Assembly: GCA_016722075.1 (NCBI GenBank) | Contig: JADKGW010000001.1 | Coordinates: 806,001-870,000 of the forward strand | Direction: 5' to 3' | Source of the DNA: Candidatus Kouleothrix ribensis | Lineage (GTDB): Bacteria > Chloroflexota > Chloroflexia > Chloroflexales > Roseiflexaceae | Length of the DNA: 64,000 bases | In this document: in pieces, positions 38,148 through 46,953 of the stretch | How positions within the stretch are numbered: position 1 is the first letter of the stretch | Layout of the letters: each line of letters begins with the position of its first letter | Made by a program: the position numbers and the translations under genes | Notes under the pieces: model-generated | Database searches by the model: none | Told to the model about the DNA's origin: nothing | The model's input: only the letters and a program-made list of their open reading frames with translations

Positions 38148-38570
38148 TTTCCATAAAGATAAATAATGTTGTCTTAACTAAATAATCAGCTTGTGATTGT
38201 GATGCAAAGAAAAGCTGAGACGTAGCGAAACCCGCTAATGCGCCAGTAAAAATGATGACAAAGTTAGAAATCTGTATAGCTCGTTCGTCAGTCTCTACAA
38301 TACCTGCACGTAAGTTGGAATATTCAGCTGTAAGTTCCTCAAATGCACGAATGCCTATATCATAAGTGTTCTGAGTTAGTGCATTGTGAAGTAGTTTCCA
38401 ATCCTGATCGCTGGACATCATGGACTTCATCCTCAACTGCCTCTGCTGCATGCCTCGCTCCTCAGAATGATTACTATTCGTGTCCTGCTATTCTATGTAC
38501 GTAGTTTAGTGGTAGCAGGTTGCGAGATTCAGGGACCTGCTTAGGAAAGTGTAACGGCGTTAATAGGGCG

Positions 38571-39055
38571 GCCCAACGCCTGGCGCATCAGCCGCGCCGC
38601 CCCAAACGATCGGTACTGCGTTCCTGTTGATTCCAACGTTCAAAATCGAAACGATCTCGGGCCGCGGAGCGGCGTCGGGCTGCATGCGCTGGTTGGGCGG
38701 CACCACGCCGGAGGTGCGTGATCACCTGCCAGCCATGTTGGCGCCCGAGGGCGCGGCCTGGGATGGCGTTCGGATGCGTTCCTCTTCAGCGCAGTTGGAC
38801 GCGACGACGGTCGGATGCGCGGCCCGCGACACCGTCCGAGGGCGTTGCCCGCGATTCCGTTCCCACCACGATGGCGGCCGGATGCGTGCCCGGTGATGGC
38901 GTTCGCGGGCGTTCCCGGCGATGGCCTGTCCAGGCACGGGATGCGTTGCCCGTGATGGCGCGCGGATGCCCGATCGTACGCGTTGGCAGTCGGGCCGCAG
39001 CAATCACGGGGTTGAATCATGCGCTGGCCGCCAATTACATGGTTCGCTCGTGCCC
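38571..39055 (-). repeat. Non-coding cassette 25 (attC 38571-38698 plus body)
   Basis: Boxes GCCCAAC/GTTGGGC. Loop CAAACGATCGGTACTGCG. attC and the first half of the body are nearly the same as at 13578; the last part differs (GATCGTACGCGTTGGCAG here, also seen at 14464). Confidence 0.9.
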
Positions 39056-39165
39056 GCCCAACGCCTTGCGCATCAGCCGCCGCCGAGGCGCGCGGCAAAA
39101 AAATAACGCTAAAATAGCACCGATCTCGCGCGCCGAAGGCGGTCTGCTGCATGCGCTTGTTCGGC
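39056..39165 (-). repeat. attC of the GmrSD-like cassette
   Basis: 110 bp, boxes GCCCAAC/GTTCGGC, arms TTGCGCATCAGCCGCCGCCG and GCGGTCTGCTGCATGCGC. Confidence 0.88.
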
Positions 39166-39198
39166 CGCTGCCGCAGTGCGTTACTTTATTCTGGCAAC

Positions 39199-41169
39199 TT
39201 AGGCTGTTTCAATTATCCAGTCATCTCGCGTAAGACCAATAGTTTCAATGGCTTGCTCGCAGAAGCGGTATATGCTCTTTGCACTAAGATATACATCAGC
39301 ATAATACCCATTGGTGAGTTGTAATTTACGAGTAAATCGGTCTGCATCTTTGCTTACAAATCGAGAATACGTTGCAGCTAAGACATCGAAACGATCTGGT
39401 TCTAAATCCGCTATGGTATTGAGTGTCTTTCCAAGAACATCTCGCCAGTTGTCTACAGCTATACGCTGGCCCAGGATGATTAAAGTCTGAGGCTTCTTTC
39501 CAGTGACATCATCAGCGTTTGCCGCCACAGATACTGGCTTTTCATCTCCGAAATATGGCCAGTATAATAGGGCCTCATCCGCCAACATTTGTGACCTTTT
39601 CTCAATAGCTTCTCGATCCCATTTACTTACGTGTTGAAAGTATTTGTTAAGCTCAATATGACTTTGCGAAAGGTGCTGTTGTTTTCTAGGAAAATGTTCG
39701 TTTGATAACTCTGAATTGTACGCTGTCAATGTCAAATTTCCGAGCGTGTGCACATAGAGTTCATAGTCAGCCTGCCAATCTTCGCCTAGATGCTGCTTCC
39801 ACCAATCTGTGACTGTTTGCGGCAGGACGTGTTCTATTGTGAGGTTTTCGAAAGGTACCTGTTCCTTATGATTGCACCGTGACTCCAATGTCTCTAGAAT
39901 CAGTTTAGCCTTAATTGCCCTTTCGCCCGGGCCGTAAAGCTTGGACTCAACAAGCCGTGATCGAAAGAGACTATCTTTGGGATAATCTCTTTTCTGAAGC
40001 TCTGACTGAACTCCTGCAACAAAGTCAGAAGGATTATTTTCTCGTGCCCATCCATATAGAAATGGGAATAATTTGTTGTAAAGGCTTGTTGGTAAGTTAC
40101 AGACGAATCTTCGTATAACGAAGTTCTCAAGGATCTGTAGTATTTCTAGGAAATCGTCTGCTGATAGATGGCCTAATGCGTAATCGTGATAGCAGTTGAG
40201 AAGAAAAGGGTATGCAGTAGTTACTTCAAGACGGTTTAACCTCTTCAAAGCTTTGCTGATTTCGAAGTTTGCTTCGTGATTAGGCTGAATGAATTTTTGA
40301 TAATAGCCTGCAAACGTTGCAATCTCGTCTAATGCCTTTAAGGTATCTCTCGTTTCAACTCTATCTTTGAGAGTGAAATAGACATCACCTTGCTTTACAA
40401 TTGAACCGCCTCGCATCATATAATGGCGAATACACTCTGTTAGATTTTCTTTTAATGCATTTTGCATTGGTTGCCAGAATCTACAGTACATATCCTCTTG
40501 ATCATCGACGTGAATTTTCATGAAGAAATAGTTACGGATAAGATCAGATTGCGTGAGTTGTCGGCCCTTCGCATTCAAGCTCTCGAAAACTAAGTGAGGG
40601 TTATCATCATAATCAAGCAAAATGCTCACAACCGAGAAGCGACCGGTAAGCACTTTGCTCAACGTGATAACATCCACCTGATTAATCTTGCGCTTGAAAT
40701 ACTCGTAACAGCGGTATATTTGACTCTCTTCACTTAGTGGCTTTCTTTGAATTAGGTTTTGGAAATCCAACCGGTCTGCTTGGGTTGGTAGCAGTTTGTA
40801 GTAATCATTTCCTTTTTTAAACCGATTGACCAACATATTTTCTTGAATTTCAGCCGACAGTTCTTCCTTGCCTTGATCTTTAGCCTTATCTCGTAAGAGT
40901 GTGAGAAGGATGAAGATTGTGGTTAGACGTTGCTGACCATCGATAAGAAGATATTTACTAACACCTTCAGGCACAGATGCGGTAGGCATGGTGACTATGG
41001 AACCAATAAAGTGATTTTTCAGTTCTTCATCGTCACAGAGATCAGATACATCTTCCCAAAGTATTTCCCATTCGCGTTTATCCCAGCTGTAGGAGCGCTG
41101 AAATAAAGGCACGACGTATTGCTTGGTTCCCTCGATGATTGGCTGGAACTTGGTCTCGGACGCTTTCAT
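39199..41169 (-). CDS. DUF262/DUF1524 protein (GmrSD-like type IV restriction)
   Basis: 656 residues, the largest cassette gene here, with AGAGGTT before the ATG. The N-terminal DUF262 domain shows YVVPLFQRSYSW near residue 18 and LLIDGQQRLTTIFILLTLLR near 73, a ParB-like nucleotide-binding and hydrolysing site. The C-terminal DUF1524 domain has TIEHVLPQ..W near residue 436 and HTLGNLTLTAYNSELSN, the His-Asn HNH-type nuclease site. The same pair in one chain makes up GmrSD and related enzymes that cut phage DNA with modified bases. Its presence as a cassette means the integron can pick up a complete anti-phage restriction enzyme. Confidence 0.93.
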   Translation of the reverse strand: MKASETKFQPIIEGTKQYVVPLFQRSYSWDKREWEILWEDVSDLCDDEELKNHFIGSIVTMPTASVPEGVSKYLLIDGQQRLTTIFILLTLLRDKAKDQGKEELSAEIQENMLVNRFKKGNDYYKLLPTQADRLDFQNLIQRKPLSEESQIYRCYEYFKRKINQVDVITLSKVLTGRFSVVSILLDYDDNPHLVFESLNAKGRQLTQSDLIRNYFFMKIHVDDQEDMYCRFWQPMQNALKENLTECIRHYMMRGGSIVKQGDVYFTLKDRVETRDTLKALDEIATFAGYYQKFIQPNHEANFEISKALKRLNRLEVTTAYPFLLNCYHDYALGHLSADDFLEILQILENFVIRRFVCNLPTSLYNKLFPFLYGWARENNPSDFVAGVQSELQKRDYPKDSLFRSRLVESKLYGPGERAIKAKLILETLESRCNHKEQVPFENLTIEHVLPQTVTDWWKQHLGEDWQADYELYVHTLGNLTLTAYNSELSNEHFPRKQQHLSQSHIELNKYFQHVSKWDREAIEKRSQMLADEALLYWPYFGDEKPVSVAANADDVTGKKPQTLIILGQRIAVDNWRDVLGKTLNTIADLEPDRFDVLAATYSRFVSKDADRFTRKLQLTNGYYADVYLSAKSIYRFCEQAIETIGLTRDDWIIETA

Positions 41170-41347
41170 TGGTAACCTCTGTTTTTCGCCACGTGTTGAG
41201 ATGGCTTGAGAAGTGCTTGTGATTGTGCTTGACTAAAACGAGATTATATATCGGTTATGTGGTCATGGTCAATGCGGGGAGATGACAATATGTTAAAACA
41301 CCGGAGGTTTCGTACTATCAGTATAGTAGAGCCGTCAATGAACAGCG

Positions 41348-41475
41348 GCCGAACGGTCTGCCCATCAGTTGCGCCGCACCGATAGATCGGTACGGACTTC
41401 GGGCTGATTCTACGTTTCAAAAAAGCCCCGATCTTGCGGACGCGAAGCGGCGTCAACTGCATGGGCTTGTTAGCT
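41348..41475 (-). repeat. attC with right box GTTAGCT
   Basis: Boxes GCCGAAC/GTTAGCT. The variant box is matched by AGCTAAC at 42435. Inner arms TGCCCATCAGTTGCGCC and GTCAACTGCATGGGC. Confidence 0.87.
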
Positions 41476-41526
41476 GGCAATCCTGCCATATGTTTATTCT
41501 TAATGTACCAATGCTTCTTGAATAGA

Positions 41527-41886
41527 TTATGACATGGTCTTCTTTGGATGAAAGTCTTTCCATATCTGGTAGCTTTCTGTGAAACTGATGTATATACTGC
41601 CAAAATAGACAATGGCAAAAGGGGATGTAATTATATTGAAACGTGATAAGGCTATATCGAATGGCGGTTGCCTTATGCTAAAATATGCTTCTGATAGATA
41701 TGGTTTTAATACTGGGACTGATTGAAAAGTTAATATAACGGTAATATAGATGGCTGAGTCTATGAAAAGAAGCCATTTTAAATATCTACTATTGTGAACA
41801 AATGGAGTTGCGAGGCCGTAAAGGCATATAAAGAACCAGCCAATCCAGTTCCATATTGAGAATGCTGGGTGGAGAAAACTCCTCAC
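41527..41886 (-). CDS. Small membrane protein, second gene of a pair
   Basis: 119 residues with three to four membrane helices (IWNWIGWFFICLYGLATPF, YLKWLLFIDSAIYITVILTF, FNIITSPFAIVYFGSIYISF). The ATG overlaps the stop of the preceding gene by 4 bases, so the two are co-translated. No family recognised. Paired with a probable effector-associated-domain protein, it could be the membrane effector of a two-gene conflict module; that is inference from context. Confidence 0.72.
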   Translation of the reverse strand: MRSFLHPAFSIWNWIGWFFICLYGLATPFVHNSRYLKWLLFIDSAIYITVILTFQSVPVLKPYLSEAYFSIRQPPFDIALSRFNIITSPFAIVYFGSIYISFTESYQIWKDFHPKKTMS

Positions 41887-42308
41887 TTCTTCTTCGCATC
41901 AAGGATAAATCTATCCAAAGGTGTCTTTATCGGGGCAGTAATCTCATCATACAACACTGCGAAGGCTGTGCTTAAGGCTGCACTCTTAGAACTGATATCA
42001 TCGCAATTTGAATCTTCCACTGCATCTGAATCAGCGACTAGATTGGTTTCGTGAGATTGAAGCGGAGTCCTTACTTGTGCCGTGATCGAATCCCCATCAT
42101 CTGGGAGATCTTCTATCTCCACTCTCCAGTTGCGTAGAATAGCCTTCAGCCGTTGGATATCAAGTTGTGATTCAGTAATACTGTTGAGTACTCCTGGAGG
42201 AGTATAGGCTTCCCCCAGTAGCGCACGTTGTCGAAGGTATATTGCTAGTGTCTGCCGATAAGCTGCTAGGAGCTTAAGCTGGCTTTCTATGTCTTCCTGG
42301 TGCGGCAT
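41883..42308 (-). CDS. Protein with effector-associated-type N-terminal domain
   Basis: 141 residues. The N-terminal 65 residues (LKLLAAYRQTLAIYLRQRAL, PPGVLNSITESQLDIQRLKA, ILRNWRVEIEDLPDD) have the signature YRxTLxxxLxQ..PP.....I.....I..LK..L...G..VEDLP that I know from the N termini of many NTPase, protease and TIR-type effector proteins in Cyanobacteria, Chloroflexota and Actinobacteria. The remaining part is acidic and without motif. A perfect extended -10 (TGGTATAAT) lies about 35 bases upstream. Confidence 0.72.
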   Translation of the reverse strand: MPHQEDIESQLKLLAAYRQTLAIYLRQRALLGEAYTPPGVLNSITESQLDIQRLKAILRNWRVEIEDLPDDGDSITAQVRTPLQSHETNLVADSDAVEDSNCDDISSKSAALSTAFAVLYDEITAPIKTPLDRFILDAKKK

Positions 42309-42342
42309 TCTACTTACTCAGTACAAAGATGGAATATTGTTA

Positions 42343-42351
42343 ATTATACCA
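42343..42351 (-). promoter_or_regulatory. Extended -10 promoter (TGGTATAAT)
   Basis: Minus-strand TGGTATAAT, 35 bases before the start of the gene at 42308; a perfect TGnTATAAT match in an AT-rich cassette edge. Confidence 0.6.
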
Positions 42352-42434
42352 CAACCAATGGGCCTCCCCACAAAGTATTTGTGTACTTCGACAATTTTCG
42401 ATGACTATAACTGAGCATGCGCTTGTGAATTGCC

Positions 42435-42919
42435 AGCTAACGCGCTGCGCATCAGCCGCGCCGCCACGATAGATCGGGATCGTCTTCACGCCATGATACC
42501 ACAGAAAATGGCCACGATCTCGGTCGCCGGAACGGCGTCAGGCTGCATGCGCTGGTTGGGCGGCACCGCGCCGGAGGGACGTGACGACCTGCCGGATGGG
42601 ATGGCGTCCGAGGGCGGTGCCTGGGATGGCGTTCGGATGCGTTCCGTCGCAACGTGGTTGGACGCGACAACGGTCGGATGCGCGGCCCGCGACACCGTCC
42701 GAGGGCGTTCCCGGCGATTCCGTTCCCACCACGACGACTGTCGGATGCGTGCCCTGGGATGCGGTTCGAGGGCGTTCCCGGCGCTGGCCTGTCCAGGCAC
42801 GGGATGCGCTCCCTGCGATGGCGGTCGGATGCGGTATTCGCGTGCGTTGGCGGTCGGGCCGCAGCACGCACCGGGCTGAATCGTACGTTGGCTTCTCCAC
42901 ACAGCGGCCGCTCGTGCCC
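42435..42919 (-). repeat. Non-coding cassette 26 (attC 42435-42561 plus body)
   Basis: Boxes AGCTAAC/GTTGGGC, the left box inherited from the preceding gene cassette. Loop GATAGATCGGGATCGTC. Confidence 0.9.
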
Positions 42920-43024
42920 GCCCAACGGGCTGCCGTTCAGTTGCCGCGAGCGCGCAGCCGATCCGCTTTCCAAAATACCAACGATCTCGCGCGCGAAGCG
43001 GTCAACTGCAACGGCTTGTTCGGC
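42920..43024 (-). repeat. Short-type attC of the 43064 gene
   Basis: 105 bp, boxes GCCCAAC/GTTCGGC, arms TGCCGTTCAGTTGCCGCG and GCGGTCAACTGCAACGGC. Confidence 0.88.
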
Positions 43025-43063
43025 GGCGGCCGATATATTTGCCTCTAGATATATCTCGTGAGC

Positions 43064-43816
43064 TTAATTCCTTGATCTAGTATATTTAATTGAACCGGCT
43101 CTAGAGGAGACTATTACAGAGTTATTATTGATCACTTGCACTTTTCCGTTGATATAAAAGAGCGCTGTATTTGGCCCACTGCTTGATTGAATCTGTACAT
43201 CAAACTCTTTTGGTGCATAGACACCTACCCAAGTAATTTCGCCTGCACCAACGCAATCATCTCCGGTTACCTTGGTTGCTGTTACTAAACCATCCTTGTG
43301 CTCTAATGAAATCCGTTCTGGAAGCTCATTACCACGGCACGTATATCCTTCGGCTAACCAAAACCCTGAAAGATTAATGTCAGTAGAGTTCGCAGTTGGT
43401 ACAATTGGAGTAGACGCAGTCTGTAGGGAAGCGGAACTCGAAGTGGAATTTAAGGGTACGACATTTGGTGTCATTGTAGGGGAAGGAACGTCGGTAATAG
43501 ACGCTGAAACTGGGGTATTTATAATGTAAGACGTTGCAATTGTTATATTTGTAGTTGGTATTGCTGCTTGAATAGTTGTCGGTTCGGATTTTTGAGGATT
43601 GGATATGCTTGAATTTTCTGGCGCTGTATATAATTTAATTCCTCCAATAACAAGTAATATACCGAATACGAAGCTAAATATTCGCATAAAAATATTTGAT
43701 ATTTCTATATAACCACCAATTTTGCGGGCTAATGCCAATATTACTAGAAATATGCCGCTTACGACAAGAATGGTAGGTATAGGAGTTTCCTTTAGGGCAA
43801 TGATAATGTCTTTCAT
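43064..43816 (-). CDS. Membrane-anchored protein with C-terminal beta-rich domain
   Basis: 250 residues with AAGGAG before the ATG. Two N-terminal membrane helices (TILVVSGIFLVILALARKI; IFMRIFSFVFGILLVIGGI) are followed by about 85 residues of Ser/Thr/Pro-rich linker and a beta-rich domain (INLSGFWLAEGYTCRGN, ISLEHKDGLVTATKVTGDDC, GEITWVGVYAPKEFDV, ALFYINGKVQVINNNSVIVS) that looks like a lipocalin-type barrel with a Cys pair. The outer domain may bind or bring a ligand; no enzyme motif. The AT-rich composition suggests recent acquisition. It shares the anchor plus linker plus outer-domain plan with the genes at 45862, 9733 and 57842. Confidence 0.78.
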   Translation of the reverse strand: MKDIIIALKETPIPTILVVSGIFLVILALARKIGGYIEISNIFMRIFSFVFGILLVIGGIKLYTAPENSSISNPQKSEPTTIQAAIPTTNITIATSYIINTPVSASITDVPSPTMTPNVVPLNSTSSSASLQTASTPIVPTANSTDINLSGFWLAEGYTCRGNELPERISLEHKDGLVTATKVTGDDCVGAGEITWVGVYAPKEFDVQIQSSSGPNTALFYINGKVQVINNNSVIVSSRAGSIKYTRSRN

Positions 43817-43872
43817 GTGGGATTATACTCCTTGCTTTGTGACTCTGCATTTCGTAGTTGCGGCTGGCCTAT

Positions 43873-43881
43873 AGTATAGCA
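43873..43881 (-). promoter_or_regulatory. Extended -10 promoter (TGCTATACT)
   Basis: Minus-strand TGCTATACT, 57 bases before the start of the gene at 43816, the same distance as at 29774. Confidence 0.55.
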
Positions 43882-43955
43882 ATTATGGATCGGAAAGACA
43901 ATAAGCTCATATGTTCTTTCGGATGTGTCTGCTCAATAAAGGGTGGCAGATAGCC

Positions 43956-44083
43956 GCCGAACGCCTTGCGCGTCAGCCGCGCCGCCACTCGAAAATCAGG
44001 AACGCGCTGAGCATAAGATAGCAGCTGAAATCGGCCCGATCTCGTCGACGCGTAGCGGCGTCGGCTGCACGCGCATGTTCGGC
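43956..44083 (-). repeat. attC of the IS5-split gene cassette
   Basis: Boxes GCCGAAC/GTTCGGC. Left arm CTTGCGCGTCAGCCGCGCC, right arm GTCGGCTGCACGCGCAT. Confidence 0.9.
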
Positions 44084-44221
44084 CGCAGCCGTATCGTATT
44101 TATTCGCGCTAATTTAGCAAAGTGAAGGTATTCGTAAAAACAAGGTGTATAAATTACTGGGGTCACATTGAGTTATGGACGGCATTCGGGCAGTCTTGAT
44201 TCATTTATCCGAATGAAAGTA

Positions 44222-45186
44222 GGCTCTTTCTGCCAATCCGGTTTCGGTTGTGGTACACTTCAGGTTTACCATAATGAAACCGGAGCACTGATGGCACGCT
44301 ACGAACTCTCTGACGAACACTATCTGCTGATTGAACCCTTTTTGCCGATTAATGATGGAAAGGTCGGCCATCCTTATGACCCGCACCGTCCGATTCTTAA
44401 CGGCATTTTCTGGCGACTGCATGCCGGCGCCGCCTGGCCCGACATTCCTGAGCGCTACGGCAACTGGAAGACGATCTATGACCGCTACGTTTCCTGGCGA
44501 CGCAACGGCATTTGGGATCGCATCCTCAAGGTGCTCCAAACCAAACTGGATGCACATGGTGCAATCGACTGGGAGCAGTGGTCACTGGATGGCACAATCG
44601 TCCGTGCGCATCGTGTCGCTGCTGGCGCCGAAAAGAGTGGGCCAGACGGTGAGGTCGAACCCGGCAACCACGCGCTTGGCCGCTCGGTGGGCGGCTTTAG
44701 CACCAAAATCCATCTGCTCAGCGATGGCAACGGCATCCCGCTCGATGCCTGTCTCACGCCTGGACAGACCCACGAATCGACCCAGGTCGAAACGATTATG
44801 GAGCACGTTGCCATTGAGCGTGCAAGCGGCCGAGTGCGGCGACGGCCTTGTCGCTTGGCAGCCGACCGAGCTTATGATGCCCAGCGCATCCGCCATTTCT
44901 TGCGGTTGCGCGGGATCAAGCCGATCATTCCGCCTAAACAGCACAAGGGAAAACGCAAGCGTGGGCGCCCAATCGGCTATGACCGTGAACAGTATCGCCG
45001 GCGCAGCGGCATCGAACAGTGCGTAGGGTGGCTGAAAGAGTGTCGCGCGGTCGCGACACGCTACGAGAAATTGGCGCTCAACTATCTCGGGTTGATCAAG
45101 TTGGCGTTCATCGAACGGTATCTTCGCCTCCTGACACGTGCCGTCGTGCCGACATAATATCGGAAAACGGATTGGCAGAAAGAGCC
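44222..45186 (+). mobile_element. IS5-family insertion sequence (965 bp)
   Basis: Perfect 19-bp ends GGCTCTTTCTGCCAATCCG and CGGATTGGCAGAAAGAGCC. TA duplicated at 44220-44221 and 45187-45188, confirmed by in-frame repair of the host gene. Confidence 0.95.
44291..45157 (+). CDS. IS5-family transposase (IS427/IS1031-like)
   Basis: 288 residues in one frame from the ATG at 44291 (the open frame begins earlier inside the terminal repeat). Family marks: ELSDEHYLLIEPFLP at the start, FWRLHAGAAWPDIPERYG, WSLDGTIVRAHR (first Asp), GGFSTKIHLLSDGNGIPLD, LAADRAYDAQRIR (second Asp) and GIEQCVGWLKECRAVATRYE (the Glu motif). The usual IS5/IS427 members need a frameshift, but this one is uninterrupted. Likely active. 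Confidence 0.95.
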   Translation: MARYELSDEHYLLIEPFLPINDGKVGHPYDPHRPILNGIFWRLHAGAAWPDIPERYGNWKTIYDRYVSWRRNGIWDRILKVLQTKLDAHGAIDWEQWSLDGTIVRAHRVAAGAEKSGPDGEVEPGNHALGRSVGGFSTKIHLLSDGNGIPLDACLTPGQTHESTQVETIMEHVAIERASGRVRRRPCRLAADRAYDAQRIRHFLRLRGIKPIIPPKQHKGKRKRGRPIGYDREQYRRRSGIEQCVGWLKECRAVATRYEKLALNYLGLIKLAFIERYLRLLTRAVVPT

Positions 45187-45580
45187 TAATATTATTATAA
45201 AACTTTCCCTCGTCTGCCGAAGGCCAACCACTGATGTCTGATGTGCTTGACTGCCAATAAAAGCTACTAGCACTACTTCGATACTTTCCTTGTTCTTCTA
45301 CAATACTCGGTTCTTCGGTGAGTTTGGCAGTATACGATAGCTCACCTACACTAAATCCATATGCTCTGGCCGCTTCACCTGGTTTTATCGTCTTTCCTTC
45401 AAATATTTTATCGACATTATTCCACTGAACACGTAATTGAGATTTATTATTCGGTAGTTGCGCTTCCCAATCGCCAATTAGTAGACATGCTGGATAGGGT
45501 GGTACCATTGTGGATTCGGATGATTGGGCTATTGTAGGTGTGTTTAGAGAAGCGATTATGGTTGGTATATTATTGTCTAC

Positions 45581-45670
45581 AATTTGAGTAACAGCGACTT
45601 GAGTAACAGCAACTTGAGTAACAGCAACTTGGGTTACTACAATTTGTGTTACTGCAATTTGCGTTACTGA
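45581..45670 (-). repeat. Six tandem 15-bp repeats inside the split gene
   Basis: Six 15-bp units of the type AACTTGAGTAACAGC with drift toward the right encode the pentapeptides VTQVA/VTQIA. Copy number could change by slippage, altering the length of the stalk between membrane helix and outer domain. Confidence 0.88.
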
Positions 45671-46116
45671 ATTTTTTGTCGGCGCGTCTGCAATTGTAGT
45701 TTCTCGTTGTAGAGCAGCAGTAGCGAACGCTTGCTGCTGACCCGTTTCTACTCCAACTCTATTCGCAGCAACCCAAGCAACTGAGACTGCACTCACAAGA
45801 CTGATAAGTGCGAGAACAATTTGTAACCAAGCACGATTGTCGTTAGAGTTGTTAGTAGACATAATTCCTCTTGCAAGCTCTACTTTAGAGAGTAGTTATA
45901 GGTCGTCTACTTGTAGGGTCTATCTGACAATTCTCCGCTCGAACCGCATATAGCCTGTCAGGAAGACAAGTGACCTGTTTTCGTTATTGGGCCTCTGATG
46001 TGGTAAAACTGGGTTGTCAGATAGAGCCTATTTTATTACACATTGATGTAGCTTTCAAGCGCTTTCTAGATACGAGCCAATAGCGGTCAGGCGGCAGAAA
46101 TCAGTGGAGATCTGCG

Positions 46117-46218
46117 GCCGAACGCCTCGCGCATCAGCCGCCGCGAGCGCAAGATATTGCATTTCAAAATCGCTAGGATCTCGCGCGCGAAGCGGTCGGC
46201 TGGATGCGCGTGTTCGGC
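46117..46218 (-). repeat. Short-type attC of the 46238 gene
   Basis: 102 bp, boxes GCCGAAC/GTTCGGC, arms CTCGCGCATCAGCCGCCGCG and GCGGTCGGCTGGATGCGC. Confidence 0.88.
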
Positions 46219-46237
46219 GGCAACGCCGTATCGGGTG

Positions 46238-46603
46238 CTATTGGGAATAGAATGGCATATTAATTGTGCGTATGATCCCTTCCACGATCCATCCTAGCCC
46301 GCCCATGATGACGGCAACGACGATAATACTGAGGAGCAACCAACGTAGCGGTGAGTTCGAATGTTTGCGGAGCAGATAGACAATCAGCAGCCCTATCCCG
46401 ATGCCGCTCACGATACCCAAGCTGAGGAAGCGCAGCATGACACCTTCTGGTTGTCCCCAAGGGGAGAAAAGGAAGTTGCCAAACACAGCACTGATTAGCC
46501 AACTGAGAAACGGCCCAAGGATTGTGGATGTAATCAGCGTAAAGCCGAGTGGGTGGCTTCGCAGATCAGTTGGTGCGAATAATTTCATTGTAGGCCACTT
46601 CAC
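46238..46603 (-). CDS. Small membrane protein
   Basis: 121 residues (or 116 from the second Met). Three membrane helices: LGFTLITSTILGPFLSWLISAV, FLSLGIVSGIGIGLLIVYLL and WLLLSIIVVAVIMGGLGWIV, with a short basic loop (RKHSNSPLR). No recognised family. Single gene of its cassette; the stop lies 20 bases from the attC. Confidence 0.75.
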   Translation of the reverse strand: MKWPTMKLFAPTDLRSHPLGFTLITSTILGPFLSWLISAVFGNFLFSPWGQPEGVMLRFLSLGIVSGIGIGLLIVYLLRKHSNSPLRWLLLSIIVVAVIMGGLGWIVEGIIRTINMPFYSQ

Positions 46604-46821
46604 AATGTAGCTCCAATGATGTGGGGTGGAGAGAAAATGCGCTCAGAACAGAGTATAACTTTCAGGGTCAAACCATCAATTTGTTGTCGCTATACTGCGC
46701 TCACGTAAAAAGTGGCACGACAAGTACTTCCACGATAGGGTGATTGTCACCTAAAGATCCAGAGTATCAGCGTTCCTAGATGTAGTCGAAAACTGTAACT
46801 GTGAACTGCTTGAAGGTTACT

Positions 46822-46953
46822 GCCGAACGCCAGCATTCAACCGCCTGCGGACAGCAATCGCCCCACACTTCTACCACCTCTGAACGTCACTTAATTTCTG
46901 ATTCGCAATCTCGCCCCGATTCCCGCAGGTCGTGGTGGAATGCATTGTTCGGC
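46822..46953 (-). repeat. Irregular attC of the GyrI-like cassette
   Basis: 132 bp, boxes GCCGAAC/GTTCGGC, but the inner sequence is AT-richer and less paired (CAGCATTCAACCGCCTGCGG and CCCGCAGGTCGTGGTGGAAT) than in all other sites. Both boxes still match those of the neighbouring cassettes. Confidence 0.78.

Larger units (their letters stand above)
36558..38451 (-). pseudogene. Membrane protein split by an IS701/IS4-type element
   Basis: The N-terminal part runs from 38451 (ATG preceded by GAGGAG at a long spacing) to 38148, the C-terminal part from 36978 to 36558. Removing the IS and one TTTCC rejoins the frame as LFIFMEIFAFIGLAQLI, giving about 236 residues. Four membrane segments result: ISNFVIIFTGALAGFATSQLF, the rejoined LFIFMEIFAFIGLAQLI, LTFFIIIITDYFAASTYFW and IRAIFIFIGFLLTVVAYVIM. 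The layout of two hairpins with a long central cytoplasmic part resembles small pore-type effectors (SLATT-like), but this is a guess. AT-rich compared with the array. Confidence 0.85.
44173..45862 (-). pseudogene. Membrane-anchored repeat protein split by an IS5-type element
   Basis: The main part runs from 45862 (AAGAGG before the ATG) to 45187 and shows one membrane helix (WLQIVLALISLVSAVSVAWV), six pentapeptide repeats of the VTQVA type, a Ser/Thr linker and a beta-rich domain (LLIGDWEAQLPNNKSQLRVQ, FEGKTIKPGEAARAYGFSVG, RSSASSFYWQSS). Removing the IS and one TA continues the frame as YNNITFIRINES to a stop at 44173, about 240 residues in all. The end is thus only 16 residues beyond the insertion, so the truncated protein might still fold. 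The domain may bind sugars or wall; this is not certain. Confidence 0.85.
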
